Assembly: GCF_025961575.1 (NCBI RefSeq)
Contig: NZ_JAOQNX010000011.1
Location: forward strand, 79,350 to 143,349
DNA: 64,000 bases
DNA from: Rhodoblastus acidophilus
GTDB taxonomy: Bacteria; Pseudomonadota; Alphaproteobacteria; Rhizobiales; Beijerinckiaceae
Reading direction: 5' to 3'
The translations under genes and the position numbers were made by a program. The notes beneath the pieces were generated by a model. The model was not told the DNA's origin. It did not search any database and was given only the letters and a program-made list of their open reading frames with translations. Below, piece after piece: positions 8,177-18,944 of the stretch; within the stretch, counting starts at the first letter, position 1; the number at the start of each line of letters is the position of its first letter.

Positions 8177-9820
8177 ATGAATCGCCCGCAAGCCGCCGCC
8201 GCTCTCGCTGTTCTCGAAGCGCACCGCGTCGAGGTCGCCAAAAAGCGCACCATTGATTTGTTCGCCGAGGACCCCCGGCGATTTCAGGATTTCTCGGCAG
8301 GTCTAGACGACCTCCTCTATGATTATTCAAAAAACCGTCTGACGAAAGCGACACTCCATCATCTCTTTGACCTCGCGCGCATCTGTCAGCTTGAGAAGCG
8401 CCGCGACGCCCTATTCGGCGGGGAAAAGGTCAATATCACCGAAAAGCGCGCCGCGCTTCACGTGGCGCTGCGCAACTTTTCCGGTCAGGCGATCCTGGTC
8501 GACGGCAAAAATGTCATGCCGGATGTGCTGGCGGAGCGCGCCAAATTTCTGGCCTTTGCCGACGCAATACGCTCTGAGCGCTTTGTCGGCGCAACCGGCG
8601 AAAAATTCACGGACGTCGTCAACATCGGCATTGGCGGCTCCGACCTCGGGCCGGCGATGGCGGCGCGCGCCCTCTCGCCCTATGCCGCGCCGGGTCTGAA
8701 TGCGCATTTTGTCTCCAACGTTGATGGCTCTGACATCGGCGATACGCTGAAACAGCTCGATCCCTGCCGCACACTCTTCGTCGTCTCCTCAAAGACCTTC
8801 ACCACCCAGGAGACGCTCAAGAACGCCCAGAGCGCGCGTCACTGGCTGGTCGCGGCCTTGGGCGAGGCCGCCGTGGCGAACCATTTCGCGGCGGTTTCGA
8901 CGCGGCTCGACAAGGTCGCCGCATTCGGAATTTTGCCGGATCGTGTGTTTGGATTCTGGGACTGGGTTGGCGGGCGCTATTCCATGTGGTCTGCGATCGG
9001 CCTCAGCCTCGCGATCCTCATCGGACCCGCCCATTTCGAGGATTTCTTGCGCGGCGGCTTCGACGTCGACGAACATTTCCGGACGGCGCCGCTCGCGGAG
9101 AATATCCCTGTACTGATGGGGCTGATCGGCGTCTGGCATCGAAACGTCTGGGGCTTTCCCGCGCAAGCCGTCATTCCCTATGATCAGCGGCTCGCCCGAT
9201 TCCCCGCCTATCTGCAGCAACTCGACATGGAGTCGAATGGCAAGGGGGTACAACTGAGCGGCGATCCCGTGACTCAGGCGACGGGTCCAATCATTTTTGG
9301 CGAACCTGGCACCAACGGCCAGCACGCTTTCTTTCAGCTTCTGCATCAGGGAACGGAGACGACGCCGGTCGACTTCATCGTCGCGGCCGAGGCGAACGAG
9401 GCGGACCCCGAGCATCACGTGCTGCTGTTCGCCAATTGCATCGCACAAAGCGAGGCGCTGATGCGCGGGCGCTCTTTGCATGAGGTTCAGGAGATTCTAC
9501 GGGCGCAGGGCTTGTCCGAGACCGAGGTGGGCGCGCTCGCGCCACACAAGGTGTTTGCTGGCGACCGCCCCTCGTCGACGCTCCTCTATCGCAAGCTGAC
9601 GCCCAGGACGCTGGGACGCTTGGTCGCGCTTTACGAACACAAGGTTTTTGTTCAGTCAGTGATTTGGAATATCAACCCCTTTGATCAATGGGGGGTTGAA
9701 TTGGGCAAAGAGCTTTGCAACCGTTTGGCGCCGCTGGTCGCGGATACCAATGGCGATCTCGTCGGTCTCGATCGATCGACCGCGGGTCTGATCGCTGCGC
9801 GGAGGACGCTCACCAGCTGA
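8177..9820 (+). CDS. pgi: Glucose-6-phosphate isomerase
   Basis: 547-residue cytoplasmic enzyme interconverting glucose-6-phosphate and fructose-6-phosphate. Family signatures are clear: NIGIGGSDLGP (sugar-phosphate binding), VSSKTFTTQETL, FGFWDWVGGRYS, the active-site region MESNGKGV and GEPGTNGQHAFFQL, and the C-terminal KELCNRL. Length is typical. The ATG at 8177 has GAGG a few bases upstream. Its TGA stop at 9818-9820 directly abuts the opposing stop of the HPr gene with no bases between, so the two transcripts must overlap. Confidence 0.97.
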   Translation: MNRPQAAAALAVLEAHRVEVAKKRTIDLFAEDPRRFQDFSAGLDDLLYDYSKNRLTKATLHHLFDLARICQLEKRRDALFGGEKVNITEKRAALHVALRNFSGQAILVDGKNVMPDVLAERAKFLAFADAIRSERFVGATGEKFTDVVNIGIGGSDLGPAMAARALSPYAAPGLNAHFVSNVDGSDIGDTLKQLDPCRTLFVVSSKTFTTQETLKNAQSARHWLVAALGEAAVANHFAAVSTRLDKVAAFGILPDRVFGFWDWVGGRYSMWSAIGLSLAILIGPAHFEDFLRGGFDVDEHFRTAPLAENIPVLMGLIGVWHRNVWGFPAQAVIPYDQRLARFPAYLQQLDMESNGKGVQLSGDPVTQATGPIIFGEPGTNGQHAFFQLLHQGTETTPVDFIVAAEANEADPEHHVLLFANCIAQSEALMRGRSLHEVQEILRAQGLSETEVGALAPHKVFAGDRPSSTLLYRKLTPRTLGRLVALYEHKVFVQSVIWNINPFDQWGVELGKELCNRLAPLVADTNGDLVGLDRSTAGLIAARRTLTS

Positions 9821-10147
9821 CTATTCGTCTTCGCCGAACTTGTTGGCGACCAGGGCTGCGAGCGCTTCGACCGCTTGTCCCGCTTGCGGTCCGGTCGCTG
9901 ACACTACGATGGACGAACCGATACCCGCGCCCAGGGTCAGTATTCCCATGATTGACTGACCGCCTACGGTCTCGCCGCCGCGAGAAACCGTCACTTCCGC
10001 ATCGAACTGTTCAACGCAGTGCACGAATTTCGCGGTCGCGCGGGCATGAAGACCCTTGCGATTGATAATTTCCAGTTCTCGGGTGACGGCTCCGGCCGAC
10101 GACTGAGACACGCCTTGGTTGGACTCCGGCTCGCTCAACTGGCTCAC
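9821..10147 (-). CDS. ptsH: HPr phosphocarrier protein of the regulatory PTS
   Basis: HPr accepts phosphate from enzyme I and passes it to EIIA. The phosphorylated histidine lies in KGLHARATAKFV (His34), and the kinase-target serine in GGQSIMGIL (Ser65). With the GTG at 10147, whose bases overlap the EIIA TGA as GTGA, the protein has 108 residues, about 20 more at the N-terminus than a standard HPr. An alternative GTG at 10156 adds three residues. Last gene of the hprK-EIIA-HPr group. Enzyme I is not in the window. Confidence 0.92.
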   Translation of the reverse strand: MSQLSEPESNQGVSQSSAGAVTRELEIINRKGLHARATAKFVHCVEQFDAEVTVSRGGETVGGQSIMGILTLGAGIGSSIVVSATGPQAGQAVEALAALVANKFGEDE

Positions 10148-10545
10148 TTCCCACACAATATTTTGCTGGCGATATAGATGTACTTGCGTCCCGCCTCCGC
10201 GGCTTGGGTCACCGCCTGATCGAGAGTCGCCTCGCAGCGCACGGAAGCGAGCTTGATCAGCATGGGCAAATTTACGCCCGCGACCACCTCGACTTTGGCG
10301 CCGTTCATCACTGATATCGCGAGATTCGAGGGCGTGCCGCCGAACATGTCCGTCAGGATCACGACGCCAGCGCCGGTCTCAACCGTCTTGACGGCCTCGA
10401 TAATATCGCGCCGACGGGTTTCCATGTCGTCTTCCGGACCAATGGTAATCACCGCCAATTGCGACTGTGGACCGCAAACATGTTCCAACGCCGCTTGAAA
10501 CTCGGTCGCCAGATGGCCATGCGTCACCAGCACCATGCCGATCAT
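10144..10545 (-). CDS. PTS EIIA component, mannose/fructose (EIIA-Man) type
   Basis: 133-residue single-domain EIIA of the mannose family. VLVTHGHLATEF at the N-terminus places the phospho-acceptor at His9. TDMFGGTPSNLA and the GVNLPMLIKLA strand are family hallmarks. No EIIB, EIIC or EIID is present, so it is probably a regulatory rather than a sugar-transporting component, as is usual in rhizobia where it partners HPr and HprK. I prefer the ATG at 10545 (AGGACGG upstream); the ORF could begin at a TTG nine bases earlier. A perfect stem-loop separates it from hprK. Confidence 0.9.
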   Translation of the reverse strand: MIGMVLVTHGHLATEFQAALEHVCGPQSQLAVITIGPEDDMETRRRDIIEAVKTVETGAGVVILTDMFGGTPSNLAISVMNGAKVEVVAGVNLPMLIKLASVRCEATLDQAVTQAAEAGRKYIYIASKILCGK

Positions 10546-10656
10546 TGATGCCAACCGTCCTGTTCCCGTCTAGCCAGAAAAGTGGCGCCGGGCGCCAGAA
10601 TGCATTTCCGCCGACAGCGATCTGAAAACCGCCGAAATTTAGGATGGCCATTTTGG

Positions 10657-10680
10657 TGCTTGCCAACGACTTGGCAAGCA
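10657..10680 (-). repeat. Perfect 10-bp stem-loop between hprK and the EIIA gene
   Basis: TGCTTGCCAA and TTGGCAAGCA flank a four-base loop, giving a fully paired 10-bp stem; flanking ATTTT/AAAAT bases could extend it. It begins 17 bases after the hprK stop and lies about 110 bases before the EIIA start. No U-run follows on either strand, so it is not a typical intrinsic terminator. An mRNA processing or stability element, or a protein-binding dyad, is possible. Confidence 0.7.
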
Positions 10681-10696
10681 AAATGAGCGCCGGCCG

Positions 10697-11203
10697 TCAT
10701 TTTGTCGAAAGACTGTGCAAAAATGCCATGATCGCCGCCGCAGACCGCGAGGTCTCGCGAGCGCACAACCGCAAACGCGGTAGGCTTTTCAATGCGTTGA
10801 AATCACAGCATAGCTCGCTTTGCTCCGGCAAACGCCGTCCGCCGCTGCCAGCCAAACGATCTTCGAGATCAATGATCAGCCTGAGGACCGCCTTGAATTC
10901 ATAGGGTTGCGACAGCAATCCCAGCCCGCGCCACTCAACCAGTCCCGCAGTCCGGGGATGAGCGCTGAGCACAGCTCTGTCATGGAAAATGGCGAACGCC
11001 ACGCGGTCATCGCTGAGCAACCTGGCGAACCCGCCGTGGATGGTCCAAGCATCAACCAACGCGAGCGCCAGACTGGACTTGCCGGTCCCGGAATCGCCTC
11101 GGATGAGCACGCCGGATTCGCCCAGCGCGACGGCGCTGGCGTGAATGTAAGTCGGCTTCTCGCCAGGTTCGTTCACGCCCTGCTCTGTTTTGGCCTCGGT
11201 CAC
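10697..11203 (-). CDS. hprK: HPr kinase/phosphorylase, short form
   Basis: 168-residue protein comprising only the C-terminal catalytic domain of HPr kinase. Walker A GDSGTGKSS is at residues 36-44, followed by LLSDDRVAF (Asp65-Asp66), which corresponds to the family's metal and HPr-contact region. Full-length Gram-positive HprK is about 310 aa; the alphaproteobacterial form normally lacks the N-terminal domain, so this is not a truncation. It would phosphorylate a serine on HPr. The GTG start lies two bases after the cmk stop. In rhizobia this gene usually follows the ChvG/ChvI two-component genes, which are not here. Confidence 0.9.
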   Translation of the reverse strand: MTEAKTEQGVNEPGEKPTYIHASAVALGESGVLIRGDSGTGKSSLALALVDAWTIHGGFARLLSDDRVAFAIFHDRAVLSAHPRTAGLVEWRGLGLLSQPYEFKAVLRLIIDLEDRLAGSGGRRLPEQSELCCDFNALKSLPRLRLCARETSRSAAAIMAFLHSLSTK

Positions 11204-11205
11204 AG

Positions 11206-11843
11206 CTATTTCGTCGCGTCGCCTTGCAATGCGGCTTCGACTATGGCCAAAGCCGCCGCCAAGGCCGCCTCGACATTCATGTCGGTGGTATCCAGGATCT
11301 TAGCGTCAAGGGCCGGCTTGAGGGGGGCGTCGCTGCGTTCGCGATCGCGCGCGTCTCGTTTCTTGATGTCGTCCAGAATGGCGTAGTAGTCGACCGCTTC
11401 TCCGCGTCCCCGTAACTCAAGGGCGCGCCGCTGAGCCCGCGCCTCAGCGCTGGCGGTCACGAAGATCTTGACTGTCGCGTCCGGCGCGATCACCGTGCCG
11501 ATGTCACGCCCATCCAAGACGGCCCCCTGGGGGCGACGCGCAAATGCGCGCTGCATGTCAACCAGGGCCGCGCGAACCTCCGGAATGGCGGCTACCACCG
11601 AAGCCGCCTCGCCCATTTCGCGACCGCGCAAACGATCTTCATCGAAGTCGATCAACGCCAAGCCCCGCGCGGCGCTCACCGCCTTGACGATGTCGTCCAG
11701 TCTCGCGTCGTCGTCCATCAAGGTTCGCGCGGTGGCGCGATACAGCAGTCCCGTGTCGAGATGCGGTAATCCAAAATGTGCGGCGAGGCGGCGGGCGAGA
11801 GTTCCCTTGCCGGATGCGGCGGGTCCGTCGAGCGCGATGATCA

Positions 11844-11844
<1 letters not shown>
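11206..11844 (-). CDS. cmk: Cytidylate kinase
   Basis: 212-residue kinase converting CMP and dCMP to their diphosphates. The N-terminal P-loop [12 protein letters not shown], the [10 protein letters not shown] motif, [11 protein letters not shown] with the substrate-binding Arg/Asp and the RD-rich lid ([14 protein letters not shown]) all match. The start overlaps the aroA stop as ATGA, so the two are translationally coupled. In most relatives rpsA (ribosomal protein S1) follows cmk. Here hprK follows within two bases instead. Confidence 0.95.
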
Positions 11845-13764
<1,920 letters not shown>

Positions 13765-13768
<4 letters not shown>

Positions 13769-13908
13769 GACTGGCTCTCGCGATCGCCGAAGCGGGCGAG
13801 TTTGCGTTTCAAGTCCCTGTAATCAAGCGTGATCTTGGCGACCATCGCACTGATCGAGACGGCCGCGAAAGCATAGGCCGCGAAGATGAAGCCGGAATAG
13901 TCCTTCAC
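13765..13908 (-). CDS. ccmD: Haem exporter subunit CcmD
   Basis: 47-residue single-pass membrane protein that helps release holo-CcmE from the CcmABC complex. It opens KDYSGFIFAAYAFAAV, a hydrophobic segment, and ends with the basic LKRKLARFG typical of CcmD. The GTG at 13908 overlaps the ccmC stop as GTGA. A longer frame to 14127 merely runs back through ccmC in another frame. Its position between ccmC and ccmG is the canonical one. Confidence 0.88.
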
Positions 13909-14648
13909 GCCGTCGCCTCCGATTTTTCCTCGGCATGGGCCGCGTCGATGCTCAGTCGACGAAGCCTGCGGCGCAGAATCTCGTTCCGAACGGCCATCAG
14001 ATGCAAGGTCAGGAACAACAAGGTGAAGGCGACCGCCATGATCAGCAATGGCCAGAGCATGGAGCCGGAGATCGCAGGACCGCCAAGCTTGAAGACGGAC
14101 GCCGGCTGATGGAGCGTGTTCCACCAATCGACAGAGAATTTGATGATCGGAATGTTCACGACGCCGACCAGGGTGAGAATGGCTGCAGCTCGCGCCGCTT
14201 GCGCGGGCTCCTCAATGGTCTGCCAGAGACCGATCAGGCCGAGATAGATCAGGAACAGCACCAGCACCGAGGTCAGGCGCGCATCCCAGACCCACCAGGT
14301 TCCCCACATCGGCTTGCCCCACAGGGAGCCCGTGACCAGGCACAACAGGGTGAAGACGGCGCCAAGTGGGGCCGCAGCTTTTTGCGCAGCATCCGCAAGG
14401 GGATGGCGCCAGACGATCGTTCCGAGCGCGGCCGAGGTCATGATGACGTAGCACATCATGCTCAGCCAGGCCGAGGGAACGTGAAGGTACATGATCTTGA
14501 CCGACGATCCCTGCTGGTAGTCGTCGGGCGCGACAAAGAAGGTGAGGCAGAGCCCGGCGGTCAGCAGCAGCGCGGTCGCCGCGGCCAGCCAGGGGATGAG
14601 CCGCCCGGCAAGTGCGAGGAAGTTCGTCGGATTGGCGTATTTAAGCAT
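13905..14648 (-). CDS. ccmC: Haem export permease CcmC
   Basis: Six-transmembrane haem-handling protein of the CcmABCD system. The tryptophan-rich haem-binding loop WGKPMWGTWWVWDARLTS and conserved histidines (LHVPSAW before it, WWNTLHQPAS after it) are visible. The 247-residue form from the ATG at 14648 begins just before ANPTNFLALAGR, as in relatives. A GTG at 14720 would add 24 residues and overlap ccmB by 11 bases, so the exact start is open. It is coupled to ccmD by a GTGA overlap. Confidence 0.93.
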   Translation of the reverse strand: MLKYANPTNFLALAGRLIPWLAAATALLLTAGLCLTFFVAPDDYQQGSSVKIMYLHVPSAWLSMMCYVIMTSAALGTIVWRHPLADAAQKAAAPLGAVFTLLCLVTGSLWGKPMWGTWWVWDARLTSVLVLFLIYLGLIGLWQTIEEPAQAARAAAILTLVGVVNIPIIKFSVDWWNTLHQPASVFKLGGPAISGSMLWPLLIMAVAFTLLFLTLHLMAVRNEILRRRLRRLSIDAAHAEEKSEATA

Positions 14649-14709
14649 CGCAGACCCATGGGGATGACGCGATTGATTAGGCTTGAGCGCCGATAAAAGC
14701 AATCTCCGT

Positions 14710-15381
14710 TCAGGCGTCACGGGCGCGCAGCGCCGCGGCGGCGGCGAAAGGCGCGCCCGCCAGCGAGGCCAGGGATAGCCCGCTCAGGATCAGCATGGGG
14801 ATGTGAAACGGCACCGTCCCGCCGGTCGCGGCGGCGGCGCTGGAGACGCCGAAAATCAAAACGGGCGTGGTGAGGGGTAGGATCAAGACCGCCATCAGCA
14901 AGCCGCCGCGCCGTAGACCGGCGGTGAGCGCCGCGCCGATGGCGCCGAGCATGGTCAAGGCCGGAGTTCCCGCGAGCAGTGACAGGCTGATCCCCGCGAG
15001 CGACGTTGGCTCCATGGCGAGCGTCAAGCCCAGCAGAGGTGACGCGATGACCAGCGGCAGCGCTGTTGCAATCCAATGGGCGACGCATTTGACAACAACA
15101 ATGAGTTCCAGCGGCGTGGAGGCGGTCAGCAGCAGGTCCAGCGACCCGTCGTCGGCATCGACCTGAAACAAGCGATCCAGTCCAAGCAAGGTTGCAAGCA
15201 GGGCGGCGATCCACAGAATCGCGGGACCGATCCTCGACAGAAGGTTGAGGTCGGGACCAATGGCGAAGGGGGTGAGGCTGACGAGGATCAGGAAAAACAC
15301 GAGGCTCATCGCGCCACCGCCGCCAACTGAGCGGGCGATCCGCAATTCGCGCCAGAACAAGGCCGAGAGAGGCGAGCGCAT
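14710..15381 (-). CDS. ccmB: Haem export permease CcmB
   Basis: 223-residue integral membrane protein with about six hydrophobic segments, the permease partner of CcmA. It begins with the family pattern FWRELRIARSVGGG and contains LDRLFQVDADDGSLDLLL, a CcmB hallmark. Its start shares one base with the ccmA stop, suggesting coupled translation and an assembled ABC complex. Confidence 0.95.
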   Translation of the reverse strand: MRSPLSALFWRELRIARSVGGGGAMSLVFFLILVSLTPFAIGPDLNLLSRIGPAILWIAALLATLLGLDRLFQVDADDGSLDLLLTASTPLELIVVVKCVAHWIATALPLVIASPLLGLTLAMEPTSLAGISLSLLAGTPALTMLGAIGAALTAGLRRGGLLMAVLILPLTTPVLIFGVSSAAAATGGTVPFHIPMLILSGLSLASLAGAPFAAAAALRARDA

Positions 15382-16034
15382 CAGGCGTTTCCTCCCAGGT
15401 TGGACGGCGTGGAGCCCAGATCGAGCGTGGTGGCGTCGATGAGACCGAGCGGGGCGTGTGTCGCGGCGATGATCATGCCTCCCGCAGCCCGGTGTTCCGC
15501 GAAAGCCTGTGCAAGGACTTGCTGCGAGGCGACGTCGAGCGCGGTGGCTGGTTCATCCAAAATCCAAAGAGGGCGGGGCGCCATAAAAAGCCGCGCCAAG
15601 GCGACGCGCCGCTTCTGTCCCGCGGAGAGGTAAGCGACCGGGAACTCCGCGAGGCGTTTGAGCCCAACGCGCTGAAGAGCCAATTCTGGCGAAGACGCGT
15701 CGTTCGATCGAGTAAGCATGTGCGCCCAAAACGCCAGATTTTCGGCCGCCGTAAGCGCCGATTTCAGACCGTCCGCGTGCCCGACGTAGTGGCAAAGTTC
15801 GGGCAATGAAATTTCCACCTCGCCGCCCGTGTGGGTCAACTGACCGCCGCTGAGCGGCAGAAAGCCTGCTATCGCACGCAAGAGCGTCGACTTGCCTGCG
15901 CCATTCCGACCGAGCGCAACGAGGGCTTCGCCTGCCCGGAGGTCGAAATTGATGTTCTTGACGATGGTGCGCCCGCCGCGATCGACGCATAGGCCGCGCG
16001 CGAGCAGGGAGGTCAATGTAAAGGCCTGATTCAC
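15381..16034 (-). CDS. ccmA: Haem export ATP-binding protein CcmA
   Basis: ATPase of the CcmABCD complex that releases haem-loaded CcmE. Motifs are Walker A GRNGAGKST, signature LSAGQKRRVALARL and Walker B WILDEPATALD. The short Walker-to-signature spacing and LSAGQ are typical of CcmA. The start is uncertain: the GTG at 16034 gives 217 aa and has AGAGGA about 10 bases upstream, while a GTG at 16091 gives 236 aa without a ribosome site. It is divergent from acnA, an arrangement common in rhizobia. Confidence 0.93.
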   Translation of the reverse strand: MNQAFTLTSLLARGLCVDRGGRTIVKNINFDLRAGEALVALGRNGAGKSTLLRAIAGFLPLSGGQLTHTGGEVEISLPELCHYVGHADGLKSALTAAENLAFWAHMLTRSNDASSPELALQRVGLKRLAEFPVAYLSAGQKRRVALARLFMAPRPLWILDEPATALDVASQQVLAQAFAEHRAAGGMIIAATHAPLGLIDATTLDLGSTPSNLGGNA

Positions 16035-16100
16035 TCCGGTGAATTCCTCTGTCTCGCACGCGCCGCCAGCGGCTTTGAACCGAAATGCCACGATTTGGGT

Positions 16101-16134
16101 TTGTGTAGCGTGCTCAAGCGGAATTATCTATAAA
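16101..16134 (+). promoter_or_regulatory. Candidate acnA promoter
   Basis: In the ccmA-acnA divergent region, TTGTGT at 16101-16106 is followed after 16 bases by ATTATC at 16123-16128, and immediately by TATAAA at 16129-16134. Either hexamer could serve as a -10 element. The match is moderate, and it is the only AT-rich block in front of acnA. Confidence 0.3.
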
Positions 16135-16173
16135 TCTTCACGCTTCAATCCCTCTTTATCGGGACCCGCAGCG

Positions 16174-18900
16174 ATGGCCTCTATCGACAGTTTCAAATGC
16201 CTCAGGACGCTCAAGGTCGGCGCGAAAGCCTATCATTATTATTCTCTGAAGGCGGCGGAGAAAAACGGGCTTAGTGGCATTTCTAGACTGCCCTATTCCA
16301 TGAAGGTGCTGCTCGAAAATCTGCTGCGGCACGAGGATGGGCGCTCCGTGACGAGGGATGACATTCTTGGCGTGGCGGACTGGCTGAACAACAAGGGCGC
16401 AGTCGAGAAGGAAATCGCGTTCCGGCCTGCGCGCGTTTTGATGCAGGATTTCACGGGCGTTCCCGCGGTGGTCGATCTCGCCGCAATGCGCGATGGCCTC
16501 AAATCGCTCGGCGGCGATCCCGAAAAAATCAATCCGCTCGTTCCCGTCGATCTCGTGATCGACCATTCCGTCATCGTCGACCGTTTCGGCTCCAAGAGCG
16601 CGCTCAAGCAGAATGTCGAGCTTGAATATGCGCGCAATGGCGAGCGCTACACCTTTTTGAAATGGGGACAGGGCGCGTTCTCCAATTTCTCGGTCGTACC
16701 TCCGGGAACCGGCATTTGTCATCAGGTGAACATTGAATATCTCGCCCAGACCGTCTGGACGCGAAAGGAGCGGTTTCAGCCAGCCCGCGGCAAGGCCATC
16801 ACTGTCGAGGTCGCTTATCCCGATACGGTCGTTGGTACGGATTCTCACACCACCATGGTCAATGGGCTCTCGGTGCTCGGCTGGGGCGTGGGCGGTATCG
16901 AGGCGGAAGCCGCTATGCTTGGTCAACCGCAATCCATGCTCTTGCCCGAAGTGATCGGCTTCAGACTGACCGGCAAGTTGAAAGAGGGCGTCACCGCGAC
17001 CGACCTCGTGCTGACGGTCACACAGATGCTGCGCAACAAAGGGGTTGTCGGCAAATTTGTTGAGTTTTTCGGAGCTGGTCTCGACAATCTGTCGCTGGCG
17101 GACCGCGCCACCATCGCGAATATGAGCCCGGAATACGGCGCCACCTGCGGTTTCTTCCCCGTGGATTCCGAGACCATCGACTATCTGGAAAAGACCGGCC
17201 GAAAACCGGCGCGCGTGCAGCTTGTCGAGAAATATGCGCGCGCCCAGGGACTGTTCCGGACGCGCGCCGCCGTGGACCCGGTGTTCACCGACACGCTGGA
17301 GCTGGATCTCGGGTCCGTGAAGCCCTCGCTTGCCGGGCCCAAGCGGCCGGAAGGGCGCATCGCGCTGGAAGCGGTCGCGTCTGGTTTTTCGGCCGCCATG
17401 GAGACGGAATATAAGAAAATCGGCTCCATTTCAGAGCGTTACAGTGTTGAGGGCGCAACGTTCGACATCGGCCATGGCGATGTGGTGATCGCCGCAATCA
17501 CGTCTTGCACGAATACGTCCAACCCGAGCGTGATGATCGGGGCAGGCCTGCTGGCGCGCAATGCCGTCGCCGCAGGCTTGAAGGTCAAGCCTTGGGTTAA
17601 GACTTCGCTTGCGCCAGGGTCTCAGGTGGTCCGCGATTATCTCGCCAAGGCGGGACTGCAAGACGCGCTCGATAAGCTTGGCTTCAACCTCGTGGGCTTT
17701 GGTTGTACGACCTGCATCGGAAATTCCGGTCCGTTGCCGGAAGAGATTTCCAAATCCATCAACGCCAATGGCGTTGTTGCGGCGGCGGTGCTTTCCGGCA
17801 ACCGCAATTTTGAAGGCCGCGTATCGCCCGACGTCCAGGCAAACTATCTCGCTTCGCCGCCGTTGGTCGTCGCTTACGCGCTCGCCGGTTCCGTACAGAA
17901 GGATCTGACGAAGGAGCCGATCGGACATACGAAAAAAGGTGAGCCTGTCTTTCTGCGTGATATCTGGCCGACTTCGAAAGAAATCCAGTATTTCGTCCGC
18001 AAGAACGTCAGCAAGTCACTGTTCAAGGCGAAATACGCCGACGTGTTCAAGGGCGACGTCAACTGGCGCAGGGTCAAGACACCCCACAGCCAGACCTATG
18101 CTTGGGACAACAAGTCCACCTACGTGCAAAATCCTCCCTACTTCAGAGGCATCACGGCGCAACCCACGCCCGTGATCGACATCGAGGGCGCGCGGATTCT
18201 TGCGCTGTTCGGCGACAAGATCACCACCGATCACATTTCTCCGGCCGGGTCGATCAAGGCGGCTTCGCCCGCCGGCAAATATCTTCAGGCTCACAAGGTC
18301 AAGCCGGAGGATTTCAATCAATATGGAACACGTCGGGGCAATCATGAAGTGATGATGCGCGGCACGTTCGCCAACATCCGAATCAAGAACTTCATGCTTG
18401 CCGATGAGAACGGTTCAGTCCCGGAAGGGGGGAACACAAAATACTTCCCCGGCGGCGAAGTGATGCCGATCTATGACGCCGCCATGAAATACGCCAAGTC
18501 AAAGACGCCGCTGGTCGTGTTCGCCGGCGTCGAATATGGCAATGGGTCGTCGCGCGACTGGGCCGCTAAGGGGACGAATCTGCTCGGCGTTCGCGCGGTG
18601 ATCGCCGAAAGTTTTGAACGTATCCACCGTTCGAACCTGGTGGGGATGGGCGTGCTGCCTCTGACGTTCGAGGACGGCGTCACCTGGAAATCGCTTGGCC
18701 TGAAGGGAGATGAAATCGTCTGCATTAGGGGCCTAAGCGACCTGAAACCTCGGCAGAAGCTGGAGGCCGAAATCACCTATGCCGATGGCGCGGTGAAAAC
18801 GGTCAAGTTGAACAACAGAATTTTGACCCTGGACGAACTCGAGTATTACAGGAACGGCGGCATTCTCCATTATGTGCTGCGCCAGCTTGCTGTCGGCTGA
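16174..18900 (+). CDS. acnA: Aconitate hydratase A
   Basis: 908-residue TCA-cycle enzyme isomerising citrate and isocitrate through a [4Fe-4S] cluster. Cluster ligands are in TSCTNTSNPS (Cys about 445) and GCTTCIGNSGPLP. Further hallmarks are VGTDSHTTMVNGLSVLGWGVGG and the C-terminal swivel-domain motif GSSRDWAAKG. The ORF could extend upstream to 16039, but the family begins at MASIDSFKC, so the ATG at 16174 is used. It is monocistronic as far as can be seen. Confidence 0.97.
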   Translation: MASIDSFKCLRTLKVGAKAYHYYSLKAAEKNGLSGISRLPYSMKVLLENLLRHEDGRSVTRDDILGVADWLNNKGAVEKEIAFRPARVLMQDFTGVPAVVDLAAMRDGLKSLGGDPEKINPLVPVDLVIDHSVIVDRFGSKSALKQNVELEYARNGERYTFLKWGQGAFSNFSVVPPGTGICHQVNIEYLAQTVWTRKERFQPARGKAITVEVAYPDTVVGTDSHTTMVNGLSVLGWGVGGIEAEAAMLGQPQSMLLPEVIGFRLTGKLKEGVTATDLVLTVTQMLRNKGVVGKFVEFFGAGLDNLSLADRATIANMSPEYGATCGFFPVDSETIDYLEKTGRKPARVQLVEKYARAQGLFRTRAAVDPVFTDTLELDLGSVKPSLAGPKRPEGRIALEAVASGFSAAMETEYKKIGSISERYSVEGATFDIGHGDVVIAAITSCTNTSNPSVMIGAGLLARNAVAAGLKVKPWVKTSLAPGSQVVRDYLAKAGLQDALDKLGFNLVGFGCTTCIGNSGPLPEEISKSINANGVVAAAVLSGNRNFEGRVSPDVQANYLASPPLVVAYALAGSVQKDLTKEPIGHTKKGEPVFLRDIWPTSKEIQYFVRKNVSKSLFKAKYADVFKGDVNWRRVKTPHSQTYAWDNKSTYVQNPPYFRGITAQPTPVIDIEGARILALFGDKITTDHISPAGSIKAASPAGKYLQAHKVKPEDFNQYGTRRGNHEVMMRGTFANIRIKNFMLADENGSVPEGGNTKYFPGGEVMPIYDAAMKYAKSKTPLVVFAGVEYGNGSSRDWAAKGTNLLGVRAVIAESFERIHRSNLVGMGVLPLTFEDGVTWKSLGLKGDEIVCIRGLSDLKPRQKLEAEITYADGAVKTVKLNNRILTLDELEYYRNGGILHYVLRQLAVG

Positions 18901-18944
18901 TTTCGCGAAGCTCCGGATCACAGCACACCCGAAGCCTGCAAGCC

